A stretch of 64,000 bases of DNA, taken from the NCBI RefSeq assembly GCF_000478885.1, contig NC_022567.1, positions 2,542,001-2,606,000 of the forward strand, in the 5' to 3' direction. The notes below the pieces were generated by a model that ran no database searches, was not told the DNA's origin, and saw only the letters and a program-made list of their open reading frames with translations. This document shows positions 8,989 through 17,516 of the stretch, piece by piece (positions within the stretch are counted from its first letter, which is position 1; the number at the start of each line of letters is the position of its first letter). Both the position numbers and the translations under genes were made by a program. This DNA is from Adlercreutzia equolifaciens DSM 19450. GTDB lineage: Bacteria > Actinomycetota > Coriobacteriia > Coriobacteriales > Eggerthellaceae.

Positions 8989-9297
8989 GACCTTCCTTCC
9001 TCAAGAGGCCGAGGGCATGACACCCGCGAACGCACGACGCCGGAGTGCGATGCGAGCACTCGGTGCGCGAATGCGCGAGGCGAATGTTGCGAGCTCTCTG
9101 CGCACGAATGCGCAATGCGAACGTTGCGAGCGCTCTTCGCGTGACAACGAAACGCGGCCGTCGCCGGTGCCCTGCCCCCGGCCTTCTGGTGACAGAACAG
9201 CATAAGTATATCCGAGTTAGTCAGAGAAAAGTCCCGCGATCACACGGGACTTTCCAGGTTTCTCTTCTTCAGTTGCTTCAGTTGCGGCTGCTGCCCC
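8989..9297 (-). other. Intergenic region with imperfect short repeats and a terminator
   Basis: About 9018-9145 is built of diverged units containing GCGAATG.TGCGAG and GCGCACGAATGCGCAATGCG; two units of about 40 bp are obvious (9066-9103 and 9104-9143). They translate into Arg/Ala-rich shadow frames but show no start signals, so I treat them as noncoding. The terminator at 9228-9253 belongs to the gene on the right. Confidence 0.45.
9228..9253 (-). terminator. Rho-independent terminator of the sodium:solute symporter gene
   Basis: On the minus strand AAAGTCCCG pairs with CGGGACTTT and is followed by TTTTC; it lies 45 bp beyond the stop at 9298. Confidence 0.75.
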
Positions 9298-10878
9298 TTA
9301 TGCGTCGGCAGCGGCGCTGGCGGTGGCGCTTTCCAGCTCCTCCTGGGCGAGCTCGCGGTCGTACTCGCGGTCGATGGCACCTTCGGTGGTCGGCGGCTTA
9401 ATTTGGAAGGGCACCGCCGGCGTGAACAAGCTCACTACCGGCACGATGACCAGCGAGATGATCATGCACAGCGCGCCGCAGTTGATGGGGCTCGCGATAA
9501 GCGGCACGCCGCCGGACAGCGCCAGGCCCATGTTCACGGCGGTCAGACCCACGCCCACAGCGAACGAGCACCACACGCTCGCCTTCGAGATGCGCCCGGA
9601 ATACAGACCCCACAGGAAGGGGCCGAGGAACGAACCGGCCAGCGCACCCCAAGAGTAGCCCATGAGCTGGGCGATGAACACCACCGAGGAATGGTACTGG
9701 AACAGCGCGATGAGCGCGGAGATGGCAATGAACACCACGAGCAGGCCGCGCATCCAGACAAGCTGCTTCTTCTCGGACATGTTCTTGATGATGTTGCCGT
9801 TGATGAAGTCGATGGTCAGGGTAGAAGACGACGTGAGCACCAGCGACGAGAGCGTCGACATAGACGCCGACAGCACAAGAACGATGACCAGGCCGATGAG
9901 CACGTCAGGCAAGGTGGACAGCATCGTCGGGATGATGGAGTCGTAGATGGGCGTGCCGTTGGCGGCGTACTCGATCTGGCCCTCGTAGAGACGACCGAAA
10001 CCGCCGAGGAAGTAGGATCCGCCGGCCACCACGAAGGCGAAGATGGTGGAGATGATGGAGCCCTGTTTGATGGCGGGACCGGTCTTGATGGCGTAGAACT
10101 TCTGCACCATCTGCGGCAGACCCCAGGTGCCCAGCGACGTGAGGATGACCACGCCGAGCAGGTTGAACAGATCGGGCCCGAAGAAGCTGACGAAGGGGCC
10201 CTGCATGGCCGAACCCTCGGCGGGAATCTGGGACAGAGAGATGATGGCTTCGGAGAAGCCGCCGTTGTTCAGGATGACCGCCACGATGACGGCGATGATG
10301 CCGAGCAGCATGACGATGCCCTGAATGAAGTCGTTCATAACCGTGGCCATGTACCCGCCGAGCACCACGTAAACGCAGGTGACCACCGCCATGCCGATGA
10401 CGCACACGTCGTAAGGCAGCGCGAAGGCCATGCCGAACAGGCGCGACAGGCCGTTGTAGACACTGGCGGTGTACGGGATGAGGAACACGAAGATGATGGC
10501 CGCCGCCGCAATGCGCAGCGCCCGGGAGTTATAGCGCTTGCCGAAGAACTCCGGCATAGTGGAGGCCTGCAGGCGATGGGTCATCTCGCGGGTGCGGGGG
10601 CCTAAGACCCACCAGGCAAGCAGCGAGCCGATGATGGCGTTGCCGATGCCGGCCCAGGTGGCCGAAATGCCGTACTTGAAGCCGAACTGGCCTGCGTAGC
10701 CGACGAACACCACAGCCGAGAAGTAGCTCGTGCCGTAGGCAAAGGCGCTCATCCACGGGCCGACGTTGCGGCCGCCCAGAATGAAGCCGTCCACGGTGCC
10801 CGTGTGCCGGCGGCAGTAGATGCCCACCGCCACCGCCACGGCCACGAAGGCAATTACCAAGAGAATTTTCGCGATCAT
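9298..10878 (-). CDS. Sodium:solute symporter family protein
   Basis: 526 residues, thirteen predicted membrane segments in the SSS (LeuT-fold) arrangement. Marks: FILGGRNVGPWMSAFAYGTSYFSA, the TM5 region PYTASVYNGLSRLFG, GGYMATVMNDFIQGIVM, and the sodium-site segment SASMSTLSSLVLTSSSTL. Members carry proline, pantothenate, acetate, sugars or nucleosides; the sequence does not decide between them, though overall character is nearest PutP/PanF. A hydrophilic C-terminal tail of about 50 residues follows. GAAAGGAAAG precedes the ATG. Confidence 0.88.
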   Translation of the reverse strand: MIAKILLVIAFVAVAVAVGIYCRRHTGTVDGFILGGRNVGPWMSAFAYGTSYFSAVVFVGYAGQFGFKYGISATWAGIGNAIIGSLLAWWVLGPRTREMTHRLQASTMPEFFGKRYNSRALRIAAAAIIFVFLIPYTASVYNGLSRLFGMAFALPYDVCVIGMAVVTCVYVVLGGYMATVMNDFIQGIVMLLGIIAVIVAVILNNGGFSEAIISLSQIPAEGSAMQGPFVSFFGPDLFNLLGVVILTSLGTWGLPQMVQKFYAIKTGPAIKQGSIISTIFAFVVAGGSYFLGGFGRLYEGQIEYAANGTPIYDSIIPTMLSTLPDVLIGLVIVLVLSASMSTLSSLVLTSSSTLTIDFINGNIIKNMSEKKQLVWMRGLLVVFIAISALIALFQYHSSVVFIAQLMGYSWGALAGSFLGPFLWGLYSGRISKASVWCSFAVGVGLTAVNMGLALSGGVPLIASPINCGALCMIISLVIVPVVSLFTPAVPFQIKPPTTEGAIDREYDRELAQEELESATASAAADA

Positions 10879-10946
10879 GTCCTTCTACTTTCCTTTCGTT
10901 GCGCGGATACGTCCGATGGCGCACACGACTTTTCGCCCTTGGCTAC

Positions 10947-10975
10947 AAAAAAATAGCCACGGGCGAAAACCCGTG
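10947..10975 (-). terminator. Rho-independent terminator of the small Ala-rich gene
   Basis: On the minus strand CACGGG and CCCGTG form a stem with loop TTTTCG, followed by GCTA and seven T. It starts within a few bases of the stop at 10978, which supports that frame being the real gene. Confidence 0.75.
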
Positions 10976-10977
10976 TG

Positions 10978-11265
10978 CTAAAGGTATCGGAACTCGAATT
11001 GTGGGGAGACTTCGCGCAGGGACTGCTGGGCCTCGTGCTGGCTGGCGATAGCGCGGGCCGCCTCAGCGATACACTGAGCCGCCTTGTGCGCACTGGCCAG
11101 CGCACGCTCGACCGCGTCGGTGCAACACTGGGCAGCCTTGTGCGCGCTCATGAGGGCGCAGGCCACCGCATCGCACGACTGCTGGGCGATGTGCTGGCTT
11201 GCCACGGCGAGCGCCGCCGCGTCCATACCGCCTTTATGTCCCTGAACGAAAATCATGGCCGACAC
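10978..11265 (-). CDS. Small Ala/His/Gln-rich helical protein of unknown function
   Basis: 95 residues; start is GTG at 11265 or the ATG at 11256 (ribosome site weak for both). I do not recognise it. The middle is a repeated amphipathic pattern: SAHKAAQCCTDAVERALA followed by SAHKAAQCIAEAARAIA, and a third, looser copy ASQHEAQQS; the earlier ASQHIAQQSCDAVACAL is similar. It has no membrane segment and four to five cysteines. The repeat suggests a helical bundle or coiled assembly. A terminator follows directly and a palindrome covers the start, so it is probably a monocistronic regulated gene. The opposite-strand frame over the same bases (10975-11298) has no such signals. Confidence 0.6.
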   Translation of the reverse strand: MSAMIFVQGHKGGMDAAALAVASQHIAQQSCDAVACALMSAHKAAQCCTDAVERALASAHKAAQCIAEAARAIASQHEAQQSLREVSPQFEFRYL

Positions 11266-11283
11266 TTTAGCATAATAAAGTGT
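11262..11283. promoter_or_regulatory. Inverted repeat over the start region of the small Ala-rich gene
   Basis: ACACTTTA and TAAAGTGT, perfect 8-bp arms around 6 bp, overlapping a TATTAT that could be a -10 element on the minus strand. A candidate operator. Confidence 0.4.
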
Positions 11284-11381
11284 GTTTGTGACTCATAATT
11301 TAGAAAAGCCGGCGAGAAGGCTTTGCGCACGCGACTTAGAAAGCATGAGAAAGGTCCCTTTTCAGCCTGATATCCGATCTT

Positions 11382-12314
11382 TCATGATTTTCGAGCCACG
11401 GCACCTTCAGCAGAAACATCTTCAGCGAGAACGCCTTCAACGATCCCTCCAAACGCGGAGGGGGATTCAAGATGCACGTTGTGGCCGACATTGGGAACGA
11501 GTATCACCGGAACGCCGACAGCATGGGCGCGGGCGGCTACCGCGGCGTACTTCTCGTCAAGGACCCCGGCAACGTAGAGCACCGGAACGCCTTGCCTGGC
11601 CAGGTCGGAGACGGCAGAAAGCGTAGCCGCTTCAGCGGCTTGGTGGTGGGCACCCCAGGCTTCTAGCGAGCGGGCAAGGAGCTCGGCGCTGTGGGCCTCA
11701 CGCTCGGCTCGGATGGCGACGCGCACCTCCGACGAAAGGTCGCGCTGCGTGGCGAACAGCGGCAGCGTCTCCCACCAGTCCATGAAGGCAGCGACCCCCT
11801 CTTCGCGAAGCCGCCGGGCCCAAGCGACGTTACGCTCGGCCAAGGTGGCCCGGGCTGCTTCGTCGGACGGCCCCAGCCCCGCGCTTTCCAAAACCAACCC
11901 GGCCAGCGGCAAATCGGGATGGCGCACTACGGTTTCGGCGGCGATGCGGCCGCCCATGGAATAGCCGACGAGCACGGGCGCGCCATCGGCCTGAGCGATT
12001 AACCGAATGATGGCCGCCACTCGGTCGCACACCGCCTCTAGGGAGGTCAGCGGGTCGCGCTCCGCTACCGCGATGCCCCCAGCATTCGTGTCACCTTCCC
12101 CGCCTTCCGTCTCTTTCTCGCCCTCCCCTGCTCCTTCCCAGCTCGACAGCTTGAGATCGCCCTTGCCCTCGTACAAGTCGGGGGCATAGGTGCGGTGACC
12201 GGCCGCCTGCAGCCGCCGCGCCACCTCGCCCCACGTGGCCGGTGCTTGGGCGAAACCGTGCAGCAAGACGTACGGGGGCTTTTCCGGAATCGCAGTCTTC
12301 ACAGCGGCCGTCAT
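11382..12314 (-). CDS. menH: 2-succinyl-6-hydroxy-2,4-cyclohexadiene-1-carboxylate synthase
   Basis: 310-residue alpha/beta hydrolase of menaquinone synthesis; it eliminates pyruvate from the MenD product. Oxyanion segment LLHGFAQAPATW, nucleophile Ser119 in VGYSMGGR, catalytic histidine in NVGHNVHLE near the C-terminus. The ATG overlaps the menD stop (TAATG), which fixes the start. Odd: residues about 59-85 are a Gly/Glu/Lys-rich low-complexity insertion (EGAGEGEKETEGGEGDTNAGG) absent from standard MenH. Assignment leans on the menF-menD context. Confidence 0.9.
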   Translation of the reverse strand: MTAAVKTAIPEKPPYVLLHGFAQAPATWGEVARRLQAAGHRTYAPDLYEGKGDLKLSSWEGAGEGEKETEGGEGDTNAGGIAVAERDPLTSLEAVCDRVAAIIRLIAQADGAPVLVGYSMGGRIAAETVVRHPDLPLAGLVLESAGLGPSDEAARATLAERNVAWARRLREEGVAAFMDWWETLPLFATQRDLSSEVRVAIRAEREAHSAELLARSLEAWGAHHQAAEAATLSAVSDLARQGVPVLYVAGVLDEKYAAVAARAHAVGVPVILVPNVGHNVHLESPSAFGGIVEGVLAEDVSAEGAVARKS

Positions 12315-14536
12315 TATCGCTGGTAGGGGGCGTAGCGGTCGCGAACGCCGCGCAGGGGCAGCGCCACTTCGATGAGGCTGATGCCCGGCGTGCCGAGGAA
12401 CTGCTCGTAGGCGCTGCGGAAGGCTCCGACCGTGTGCACGCTGGCCGACGGAATGCCGAAGGCGGCGGCGGCCTCGGTGAAGCGCACGTCCTGGGGCGCG
12501 AGGAACAGCCGCTCGAAGTACGGGTCGGCGGAGGCCTGGGGCAGCATGTCGAAGATGGCGCCGCCGTTGTTGTTCAGAAGCACGATGACCAGCGACGGCG
12601 TCCCTGCGGATCCGCGGCGCTGGAGCAGCATCTCGCGCTGGAGCGCCAGGCCGGAGAGGTCGTGCAGCAGCGTGAAGTCGCCGGTGAGAAACGTCGTCTG
12701 GGCGAAGTGCTGCGCCACCCCCACCGCCGTCGAGACCACGCCGTCGATGCCGTTCTGCCCGCGATTGGCCATCACGGCCAGGGGCTTGCCGTCTTTCACG
12801 TAGAAGGTGTCCACGGCGCGGATGCTCATGGAATTCGCCGAAAAGAGACACGAGCCTTCCGGCGCCAGCTCCAGAAGCGAGCGCACGTAGGCGCCTTCCG
12901 CGGCCTCGGAATCGTGGGTGGCCACGCCGTCCCATTCCACGGCGAGAATGCGCAGGCGCGCCTCGTCGTTGAGGGCGACCCAGGCATCAGCGAAGCGGTG
13001 CTGGGCCTTGCGGCCCTCGGCGCGCCATCCGCTGCGCACGAACCCGAGGGGCGTCGTGCCCACGAACACGTCCGTCGCCGCGTTGAAATCGCGCGTCTCG
13101 GCAACATCAACGGCCAGGGAGACGGGACGCACGCGCTCGAGCAGAGCGGTTGCACTTTTCGAGACAGGATAGCGACCGAAGCGGATGACCACCTCGGGCA
13201 CGGGGCAGTCGGCGCGAGCGCAGAGGTTGTCGTAGTTGTCGATGATAAGCGGGTCGTCGATGGAACGCAGGCCCGACAGCGGATCGGCAAGCACCGGCAG
13301 CGACAGCTTGCGCGCCCAAGCGAGGATCTCCTCTGCCTCGGCCACAGTCTCGCAGGAGCCCTCGCCGGCAAGCACCAAAGAGGGGCGCTTCCACAGAAGG
13401 CGCTCGATGGCCTCGATACTCGAGGGAGGCAAGGTACCGGCAGGGCCAACAAGCGGGCCCAGATCAAGAAGAGCGCCGTCCTTCGCGGCGATGCTGGCAT
13501 TGCGGGCACCCAGAGCGAAGCAATCGCGAGCGGCGCGCTGCATGGCCTGCAAATCGGCGCCAGCGAAATCGGGTTTGAGCGGGGCATCGAAGGGGAAGTT
13601 CACGTGCACGGGGCCGGCCAGGTGCATGCAGGCGCGGGAAGCCACCTGCACGTTCGGGTTGTAGTTCACAATGTCGCCGGCCTCGTTGTAGAAGATCGGC
13701 TGGAAAGAATCGGCCTCTTCAGCGGCTGCGCCCGCAAAGTCGTCAGCAGCATCCCGCGCGGGAGCATCGGCGCGAGCGCCAGCGATCGCGGAATTCGCCG
13801 GCATCGCGACGGTGGCAGCAGGATCCATCGACAGCGCAACGGTGGCAGCAGGATCCATCGGCAGCGCGGCGGATCCGGAGCCAGCTGAAACAGCAGCATG
13901 CTTGCCGAGGGAAGCCGCCACGACCGCAGAATCCGTCCCTTCAAGCACACCGGTCGTCGCGGACTCGCGCAACCCCTCCTTTGCCGGCGCCGGCTCGCGG
14001 TAGGGAGCCAGCGTGGCCGTCGGGCCAAGCGCGGCGAGCACCGCCTCGCGGGCCGCCTGGCGGGCGAAGGCGATGTCGCGGTCGCGGCCGCGCGGCGTGG
14101 GCATGGCGCGGAAGGAGCGCACGTGATTGCCGTAGGCCTTCAGCTGGTCGGTGGTTTGCGGCGCGCCGAGGCCCTGCAGCTGCGGGGGCCGGTCGCCAGA
14201 CAGAACGATGAGCGGCACCCGGGACGTTTCCGCCTCGATAACCGCCGGGTAGTAGTTCGCCAAGGCCGTGCCCGAGGTGCACACGAGCGCCACGGGGCGG
14301 CCGCTCGCCTTCGCAAGGCCCAAACCGAGAAAAGCCGCCCCGCGCTCGTCGATATCCACGTAAACCCGCAGGTCTTGCGGCCGGCGCTGCTCCAGCTCGT
14401 AGGCCGCCATGGCCAAGGCCGTCGACCGCGAGCCGGGGCTCACCACCACCTCGCGCACGCCCCAGCGCACCATCTCGTCGAAGAACGCCGCCACGAACAG
14501 CGCCGTATCCTGCTGATGAGTCGTCGTTATGGCCAT
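12314..14536 (-). CDS. menD: 2-succinyl-5-enolpyruvyl-6-hydroxy-3-cyclohexene-1-carboxylate synthase, with large insertion
   Basis: 740 residues, ThDP-dependent Stetter-type condensation of isochorismate and 2-oxoglutarate. N-terminal domain shows VVSPGSRSTALAMA, the cofactor-activating Glu64 in YVDIDERGAAF, and SGDRPPQLQGLGAPQTTDQ; the C-terminal ThDP domain shows NRGQNGIDGVVSTAVG, LTGDFTLLHDLSGL and LLNNNGGAIFDMLPQ. Standard MenD is near 560 residues; an Ala-rich, probably disordered insertion occupies about residues 171-306, just before GPVHVNFPFDAPL. Within it a 30-bp DNA unit is repeated in tandem (13809-13868). ATG at 14536 has AAAGGAAG at the right distance; an upstream in-frame ATG at 14593 is not needed. 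Confidence 0.94.
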   Translation of the reverse strand: MAITTTHQQDTALFVAAFFDEMVRWGVREVVVSPGSRSTALAMAAYELEQRRPQDLRVYVDIDERGAAFLGLGLAKASGRPVALVCTSGTALANYYPAVIEAETSRVPLIVLSGDRPPQLQGLGAPQTTDQLKAYGNHVRSFRAMPTPRGRDRDIAFARQAAREAVLAALGPTATLAPYREPAPAKEGLRESATTGVLEGTDSAVVAASLGKHAAVSAGSGSAALPMDPAATVALSMDPAATVAMPANSAIAGARADAPARDAADDFAGAAAEEADSFQPIFYNEAGDIVNYNPNVQVASRACMHLAGPVHVNFPFDAPLKPDFAGADLQAMQRAARDCFALGARNASIAAKDGALLDLGPLVGPAGTLPPSSIEAIERLLWKRPSLVLAGEGSCETVAEAEEILAWARKLSLPVLADPLSGLRSIDDPLIIDNYDNLCARADCPVPEVVIRFGRYPVSKSATALLERVRPVSLAVDVAETRDFNAATDVFVGTTPLGFVRSGWRAEGRKAQHRFADAWVALNDEARLRILAVEWDGVATHDSEAAEGAYVRSLLELAPEGSCLFSANSMSIRAVDTFYVKDGKPLAVMANRGQNGIDGVVSTAVGVAQHFAQTTFLTGDFTLLHDLSGLALQREMLLQRRGSAGTPSLVIVLLNNNGGAIFDMLPQASADPYFERLFLAPQDVRFTEAAAAFGIPSASVHTVGAFRSAYEQFLGTPGISLIEVALPLRGVRDRYAPYQR
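13809..13868. repeat. Two-copy 30-bp tandem repeat inside menD
   Basis: Units 13809-13838 and 13839-13868 differ at two bases; each encodes a ten-residue unit of the type MDPAATVA(L/M). The in-frame period would let copy number vary without frameshift. Confidence 0.85.
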
Positions 14537-14611
14537 CGCCACTTCCTTTCGCGCGTTTCGTCCGTCCATGATAGCGCACGAAACGCGCCCCAAGAACCGC
14601 GCAGCAAGAGG

Positions 14612-15895
14612 TTACGCGCCGAAAGCGGAAAGGGTGGTGCGCAGCTTCAGGTCGATTTCCTCGTACTCGGCGTCCGCATCGCTCTCGCCGACGATGCCGC
14701 AGCCGCCGTAGACATAGCCCATCTCGCCGTCGAAAACGCCGGTGCGCAGGGCCACGGAAAACTCGCCGTCGCCGGCGCCGTCCACGAAACCGCAGGCTCC
14801 CGCATAGAATCCGCGGTTGTAGGGCTCGATGGCCCGCAGCAGCATCTTCGCCTCCCCCACCGGCGTGCCGGCCACGGCGGGGGTGGGATGCAGGTCTTCC
14901 ATGAGGTCGGCCAGCGTGATGCCAGCGAGCACGCGGGCGCGGGCCGGCGTGAACAGGTGCTGCACGTGGGCAAGCCGCATGATCTCGGGCACGGCGGGAA
15001 CATCGACGTCGTAGCAAACGCGGTCAAGAACGCTGCGAATGAGCTGCACCACGTAATCGTGCTCGGCGCGGTTCTTCCCGTCGGCCAGAAGCGCCTCTGC
15101 CAATGCGTCCGATTCCGCCGCCGTAGCTCCGGCAGGACATGTCCCCGCCAGGCACATCGATTCCACCACATCGCCGCGTTTACGCACGAGAAGCTCGGGT
15201 GTGCAGCCGCAAAAGAAGACGTCGGCGTAACGGTACAGAAGCACCGTGCCGCGGGCATCGCCGTCGATGAGGTTTACGAGCAGATCCTTCGATGAGAAGG
15301 GGTGCTCGGCCAGAAGGCGCAACCGGCGCGAGAGCACCACCTTCGACACCCGGCCCTCCCCTATGGCCGCAAGCGCCGCATCCATGGCCTCGCCCCACGC
15401 CTCGCGGGAATCGGGCTCAAGCGCAAACGGAACGGTCGCGCGCTGGCGGGGCGGCGCGGCAGCCACCATGCGTGTGAAGCGGGCCACGCGGCCGGGGTAC
15501 ACCGGGCCCAGCGAGTTCACCTGCAAGAAGCGCCCGCGTTCGTTCTCGATGAGCACGATTTCCGGCAACATAAAGCGCAGCCGAGGGAACGAGGCCATCA
15601 GCTCGTCGGCCGGCGCGGGATTGGTGGCGTCGAAGCGATTGAACGAGAAGAACACCGGCGGCTGCTCGGCGGCATCCTCGCCAGCCGCGACCTCGTGCAA
15701 CGAGCTGCCCTCGCCGTACTCGTATTCCACATCGCGCAAACTGGGCAGCGCGATGCAGCGGCCCAGCCCCATATAGCGGCAGGCACGCTGCTTATCGTAG
15801 TAGACGAACTGGTCGGTGAACCCCTTCTGCAGCCAGCAGAACGCATCCACCAGATCTGCCTCAATGGGCACATTGCACGTGTAAATTCGGGTCAT
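14612..15895 (-). CDS. menF: Isochorismate synthase
   Basis: 427 residues of the chorismate-binding family (MenF/EntC). It isomerises chorismate to isochorismate with Mg2+. Visible motifs: KVVLSRRLRL, the substrate segment GTCPAG, the metal/catalytic region RAEHDYVVQLIRSVL, HLFTP, DLHPTPAVAGTP, and the C-terminal YVYGGCGIVGESDADAEYEEIDLK. It is the first gene of menFDH, with 75 bp to menD. AGGGACGG lies eight bases before the ATG. Given the menD neighbour, a role in menaquinone rather than siderophore synthesis is the natural reading. Confidence 0.94.
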   Translation of the reverse strand: MTRIYTCNVPIEADLVDAFCWLQKGFTDQFVYYDKQRACRYMGLGRCIALPSLRDVEYEYGEGSSLHEVAAGEDAAEQPPVFFSFNRFDATNPAPADELMASFPRLRFMLPEIVLIENERGRFLQVNSLGPVYPGRVARFTRMVAAAPPRQRATVPFALEPDSREAWGEAMDAALAAIGEGRVSKVVLSRRLRLLAEHPFSSKDLLVNLIDGDARGTVLLYRYADVFFCGCTPELLVRKRGDVVESMCLAGTCPAGATAAESDALAEALLADGKNRAEHDYVVQLIRSVLDRVCYDVDVPAVPEIMRLAHVQHLFTPARARVLAGITLADLMEDLHPTPAVAGTPVGEAKMLLRAIEPYNRGFYAGACGFVDGAGDGEFSVALRTGVFDGEMGYVYGGCGIVGESDADAEYEEIDLKLRTTLSAFGA

Positions 15896-16454
15896 CTTCC
15901 GTCCCTATTTGCCTTCGATTACGCATATTTGTGGAAAGCATTCTACCATCTGCAGTTCCGGAGGATACGAAACGTGGCTGGAGGAGAAAACGTCTCGCCA
16001 AGAGGGCGACGCACGTTTCAGCGCCCTCTCTTCCGGCTTCCTTCAGCGTCAGTTTTGGAAATTGTGAAATAATGGACAAAATCGGGTACGTGCAAAAATC
16101 GGCGATACAGAAAAACACATTTTCCAAGTAATCGCTTCCAAAATAGCACATTTTCCAAATCGCTCAGAAGCAAAGCTCGGGATGCAACTCGCTGACCTGG
16201 CATTTCTCGGTAATCAAATAGACGACCGAGCAAAAACCGGTACGACGTCTTGGAAAATGTGCTTTTTTGTTCTGAGCGCGTGGGCTTTAGCGACGCCTCA
16301 AGCGCTGGCGATGGACATCGGCAACGATCAAGAAGGCGCGCAGCAGGAATTTCGGGCGGCGGCACAGTCGCGGCGCAATCGCCCGTCGACACGCATCCGT
16401 AGCGGCAATTCTTCCCCAGCGCGGGCCGAGCGCATGCGGGATCGAAGCGGCGTT
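15896..16454. other. 559-bp intergenic region with CACATTTTCCAA repeats
   Basis: No convincing gene. The left part is the menF leader. Between 16106 and 16273 lie three copies of a TTTTCCAA-type unit, described as a separate repeat. The rest (16275-16450) shows nothing I can name. Confidence 0.5.
16106..16273. repeat. Intergenic inverted-repeat element (locus a)
   Basis: CACATTTTCCAAG at 16116-16128 and AGCACATTTTCCAA at 16145-16158 both face TTGGAAAATGTGCT at 16250-16263; the second pair is a perfect 14-bp inverted repeat. The outer pair can be extended through CAGAA/TTCTG with a small bulge. Distance between arms is 90-120 nt. Confidence 0.7.
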
Positions 16455-16730
16455 CTAAATCTCGTACATCGCTTGGAAGACGTCCTCGCGTTGGATGAGA
16501 ACCTGCATGGACAGGCGCTCGCCGTCGGCGGCCAGGCGCTCCTGCACGGTGTTGAAGTCGGCGACGGCAGGATCCAGCGTCACCATCATGGTCATGGAGA
16601 ACATGCGACCCTCGCCGAGAATCGTCTGGGAGATGTCGTCGATGTTGGCGCCGCAGTCGGCCAGCGTCGTGGCGATGGCAGCCACCACGCCGGAGCGGTC
16701 CTTGCCAAGGACGGAGATGACGCACTTCAT
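16455..16730 (-). CDS. ACT domain-containing protein
   Basis: 91 residues forming a single ACT domain (VISVLGKDRSGVVAAIATTLADCGANIDDISQTILGEGRMFSMTMMV) with a short helical C-terminus. This is the small stand-alone ACT family (UPF0237 type) of Gram-positives; ligand unknown, amino acids being usual for ACT domains. AGAAGG precedes the ATG. It follows folE on the same strand at 107 bp, so co-transcription is possible. Confidence 0.88.
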   Translation of the reverse strand: MKCVISVLGKDRSGVVAAIATTLADCGANIDDISQTILGEGRMFSMTMMVTLDPAVADFNTVQERLAADGERLSMQVLIQREDVFQAMYEI

Positions 16731-16837
16731 GGGAAACCTTCTTTCTAGTGGGGACAGAATCCTTCAACTCGCTTGCGCCCGCTTAGGCTGGCGCGGGTAG
16801 ATGCTTCATGCTCGCCCGCAGCGAAACGGGCATCGCT

Positions 16838-17401
16838 TTAGTGGCGGAAAATCAGCGACAGCGCCTCGGAACGCGCGTCGGCATCGGTTTCGAAGCAGCC
16901 GCGCACGGCCCGCGTGGTCGTTTTCGCGCCCGGCTTCTTCACGCCGCGCATGGACATGCACATGTGCTCGGCCTCCAGCACCACGATGACGCCAGCGGGA
17001 TGCAGCGCTTCCACCAGCGTGTCGGCGATCTGCCCGGTCAGGCGCTCCTGCACCTGGGGGCGCTTGGCGAAGCCGTCCACAAGCCGCGCCAGCTTCGAGA
17101 TGCCGCAGATGCGGCCGTCCTCGCCAGGAATGTAAGCCACGTGCGCCTTCCCGAAAAACGGCGCCAGATGGTGCTCGCACATGCTGAAGAAGGGGATGTC
17201 GCCCACGAGCACGATTTCCTCGTGGCCCTCGTCGAAGGTCACGTCGAAATGCCGCGACGGATCCTCTTCCAGGCCGCCCAGCACTTCCTCGTACATACGG
17301 GCCACGCGCGCCGGCGTCTCCCGCAGCCCCTCGCGCTCGGGGTCTTCCCCGATGCCTTCCAAAATCAGGCGGACGCCTGCTTCGATTTTCGCTGTATCCA
17401 C
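16838..17401 (-). CDS. folE: GTP cyclohydrolase I
   Basis: 187 residues. First step of folate (tetrahydropterin) synthesis: GTP to 7,8-dihydroneopterin triphosphate. Zinc ligands and active site are intact: SMCEHHLAPFFGKAHVAYIPG, GISKLARLVDGFAKRPQVQERLT, EAEHMCMSMRGVKKPGAKTTT. Start is GTG at 17401 with AAGGAG upstream. No other folate gene is visible in the window. Confidence 0.97.
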   Translation of the reverse strand: MDTAKIEAGVRLILEGIGEDPEREGLRETPARVARMYEEVLGGLEEDPSRHFDVTFDEGHEEIVLVGDIPFFSMCEHHLAPFFGKAHVAYIPGEDGRICGISKLARLVDGFAKRPQVQERLTGQIADTLVEALHPAGVIVVLEAEHMCMSMRGVKKPGAKTTTRAVRGCFETDADARSEALSLIFRH

Positions 17402-17516
17402 GGTTGTCGTAACTCCTTGTAAACGGTTGGCGCCATGTTATCACGACGCTATGGACACACGGCAAAAGAGCGGCATAATACCTTGGCAGAAGGTTTCACG
17501 TAAGAAGGGATCGACC

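Noticed and set aside
10975..11298. Plus-strand open frame of about 107 codons overlapping the small Ala-rich gene
   Set aside because: No ribosome site, no family character, and the terminator and palindrome fit the minus-strand gene.
16182..16748. Long plus-strand frame opposite the ACT gene
   Set aside because: Shadow frame; the minus-strand ACT domain is unmistakable and the left part is repeat DNA.
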